Positions 5,769 to 6,699 of a stretch of 6,699 nucleotides of DNA are shown here, piece by piece (positions within the stretch are counted from its first letter, which is position 1; the number at the start of each line of letters is the position of its first letter). This stretch comes from Chloroflexota bacterium (GTDB lineage Bacteria; Chloroflexota; UBA5177; JANWHV01), in contig JANWHO010000103.1 of the NCBI GenBank assembly GCA_025450375.1, positions 1 through 6,699 of the forward strand. The letters are read 5' to 3'. The position numbers and the translations under genes are program-made. The notes below the pieces were generated by a model that saw nothing but the letters and a program-made list of their open reading frames with translations, made no database searches and was not told where the DNA came from.

Positions 5769-6699
5769 TCACAACTCGCGCGCCGTCAGCACGGTGAAGG
5801 CGCGCATCCGGCGGGAAGCCTCCGCGAATTGCCGCAGCTGCAGGGTGTGGGCCAGCTCAGCCAGTTCCGCCGCCAGAGGAGAGAGATCGATCCGGTTCGC
5901 TTCGTTGATCCGGGCGATCCAGGACGGGCGAATCACCCGGTCTCCGTGCAGGGCGCCCGCGATAGCCCCGGCCATGCTGGCGATGGAGTCGTTATCGCGA
6001 CCGTAGTTGGCGCCGCCCAGGACGCTTGCCTCGAAATCACCCCCCGTGACCACCAGGAAACCGAGGGCAATCGGCAACTCCTCGATGCTCCGTTCGCGGC
6101 TCGGTTGCCAGTCATCGCGACCGTTCCCCCGATCCCGATACACCTCGGCGGCCCCATCAAAGGACCGCATGGCCTCCCGCAGGGGGCCGATCGCCTGCCG
6201 CCAGTCGGAAAAATCGCGCGCCCGCGCGATCACGGCCTCGATGGCGGCGCCGGTCCCCTCGCGGGCCAACGTTCGCGCGGTGTCCATCACCGACTCGATC
6301 GTGGCGCCTGGCCTGAGCGCCTCGGCCACGCAGGCCGCCATGACGCCGGCTGCTTCCAGGCCGTAGCTCGTCTGGTGGGCGCTAAAGATCTCGATCGCCT
6401 CGCGATAGGCGGCCCGCGGATCGCCGGCGTGTACGATCCCCACCGGCGCCGCGTACATGGCGGCGCCGCAGTTGACCATGTTCCCCACTCCGCCCAGTCT
6501 GGGGTCCGCGTTGGCCAGGCGGAGGCGCATCAGCAGCCACTTTTCCGGATAGAACAGCCGCTCGATCAGGGGAGCCTCGCGGCCAAGCTCGGGGATCCAG
6601 CGGGGCTGGTCCGCGATCTGGGCCACGATCCCGCGGGCGAAGTGGAAGACATCCAGGTGGTCACCCGCTTCCAGGTAGACGCGGCTGAGCGCCTGGACC
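5769..6699 (-). CDS. ADP-ribosylglycohydrolase family protein, 5' end missing (runs off the right edge)
   Basis: About 310 codons are visible, and the frame stays open to the last base. A GTG at 6626 is therefore internal, not the start. Family recognition rests on a G-G-V-G-N and C-G-A-A-M-Y-A-A-P-V-G-I stretch (around 6450-6495), a following A-H-Q-T segment, and the metal-site motif Y-G-R-D-N-D-S-I-A-S-M-A-G-A-I-A-G-A near 5950-6005. The last motif matches the G-x-D-T-D-T-x-A-A-x-x-G-A-x-x-G-A signature of DraG/ARH enzymes. These are all-alpha hydrolases with a binuclear Mg/Mn centre that cleave N- or O-glycosidic bonds to ADP-ribose; many bacterial members have unknown substrates. The first metal motif (T-D-D) would lie beyond the edge. 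In the second motif Asn replaces the middle Thr and Ser the last Thr, but both Asp are kept (5988-5996). No signal peptide can be judged. It is the first visible gene of the operon, 22 nt before the CoA-transferase. The family call is firm; the substrate is unknown. Confidence 0.88.
   Translation of the reverse strand, partial: VQALSRVYLEAGDHLDVFHFARGIVAQIADQPRWIPELGREAPLIERLFYPEKWLLMRLRLANADPRLGGVGNMVNCGAAMYAAPVGIVHAGDPRAAYREAIEIFSAHQTSYGLEAAGVMAACVAEALRPGATIESVMDTARTLAREGTGAAIEAVIARARDFSDWRQAIGPLREAMRSFDGAAEVYRDRGNGRDDWQPSRERSIEELPIALGFLVVTGGDFEASVLGGANYGRDNDSIASMAGAIAGALHGDRVIRPSWIARINEANRIDLSPLAAELAELAHTLQLRQFAEASRRMRAFTVLTAREL

Noticed and set aside
6624..6626. GTG as the start of the right-hand ARH gene
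   Set aside because: The frame remains open to the window edge and residues upstream (a Y-L-E-A-G-D segment) look like family sequence, so the gene is cut by the window.

Overview
The window is GC-rich bacterial DNA with all six recognisable genes on the minus strand, so it reads from right to left. There are no RNA genes, CRISPR arrays or complete mobile elements. The gene mix (two divergent ADP-ribosylglycohydrolase homologues, a CaiB/BaiF CoA-transferase, a CitE-like lyase) and the base composition suggest an uncultured high-GC bacterium. Chloroflexota is my first guess, at low confidence, because no phylogenetic marker is present.

Layout in transcription order: (1) a 5'-truncated ADP-ribosylglycohydrolase (ARH) family gene that runs off the right edge (5769-6699); (2) a class III CaiB/BaiF CoA-transferase (4556-5746), 22 nt downstream; (3) a CitE/HpcH-type acyl-CoA lyase (3714-4559), overlapping the previous gene by ATGA; (4) a cytoplasmic esterase D-like alpha/beta hydrolase (2947-3711), GTG start, 2 nt after the previous stop; (5) a large three-part ARH protein (790-2910), 36 nt further on, with an ARH domain followed by two beta-rich domains; (6) after a 133-nt gap holding a perfect 15-bp hairpin and two small stem-loops, an MntP-type manganese exporter (81-656).

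Genes 1-5 have the spacing of one operon. The CoA-transferase and the lyase form a plausible 'activate then cleave' module: a hydroxy-dicarboxylate such as malate or citramalate would be charged with CoA and split to acetyl-CoA plus an oxo-acid. Two ARH-type N-glycosidase homologues and an esterase bracket this module, which suggests that a glycosylated or esterified compound is trimmed to an acid and then oxidised. The substrate is not visible in the sequence. The upstream part of the operon, beyond the right edge, could hold a transporter, a dehydratase or a regulator that would settle it. mntP may be a separate unit. ARH enzymes of the DraG type and CitE lyases use Mn2+ or Mg2+, so a functional link is possible but speculative.
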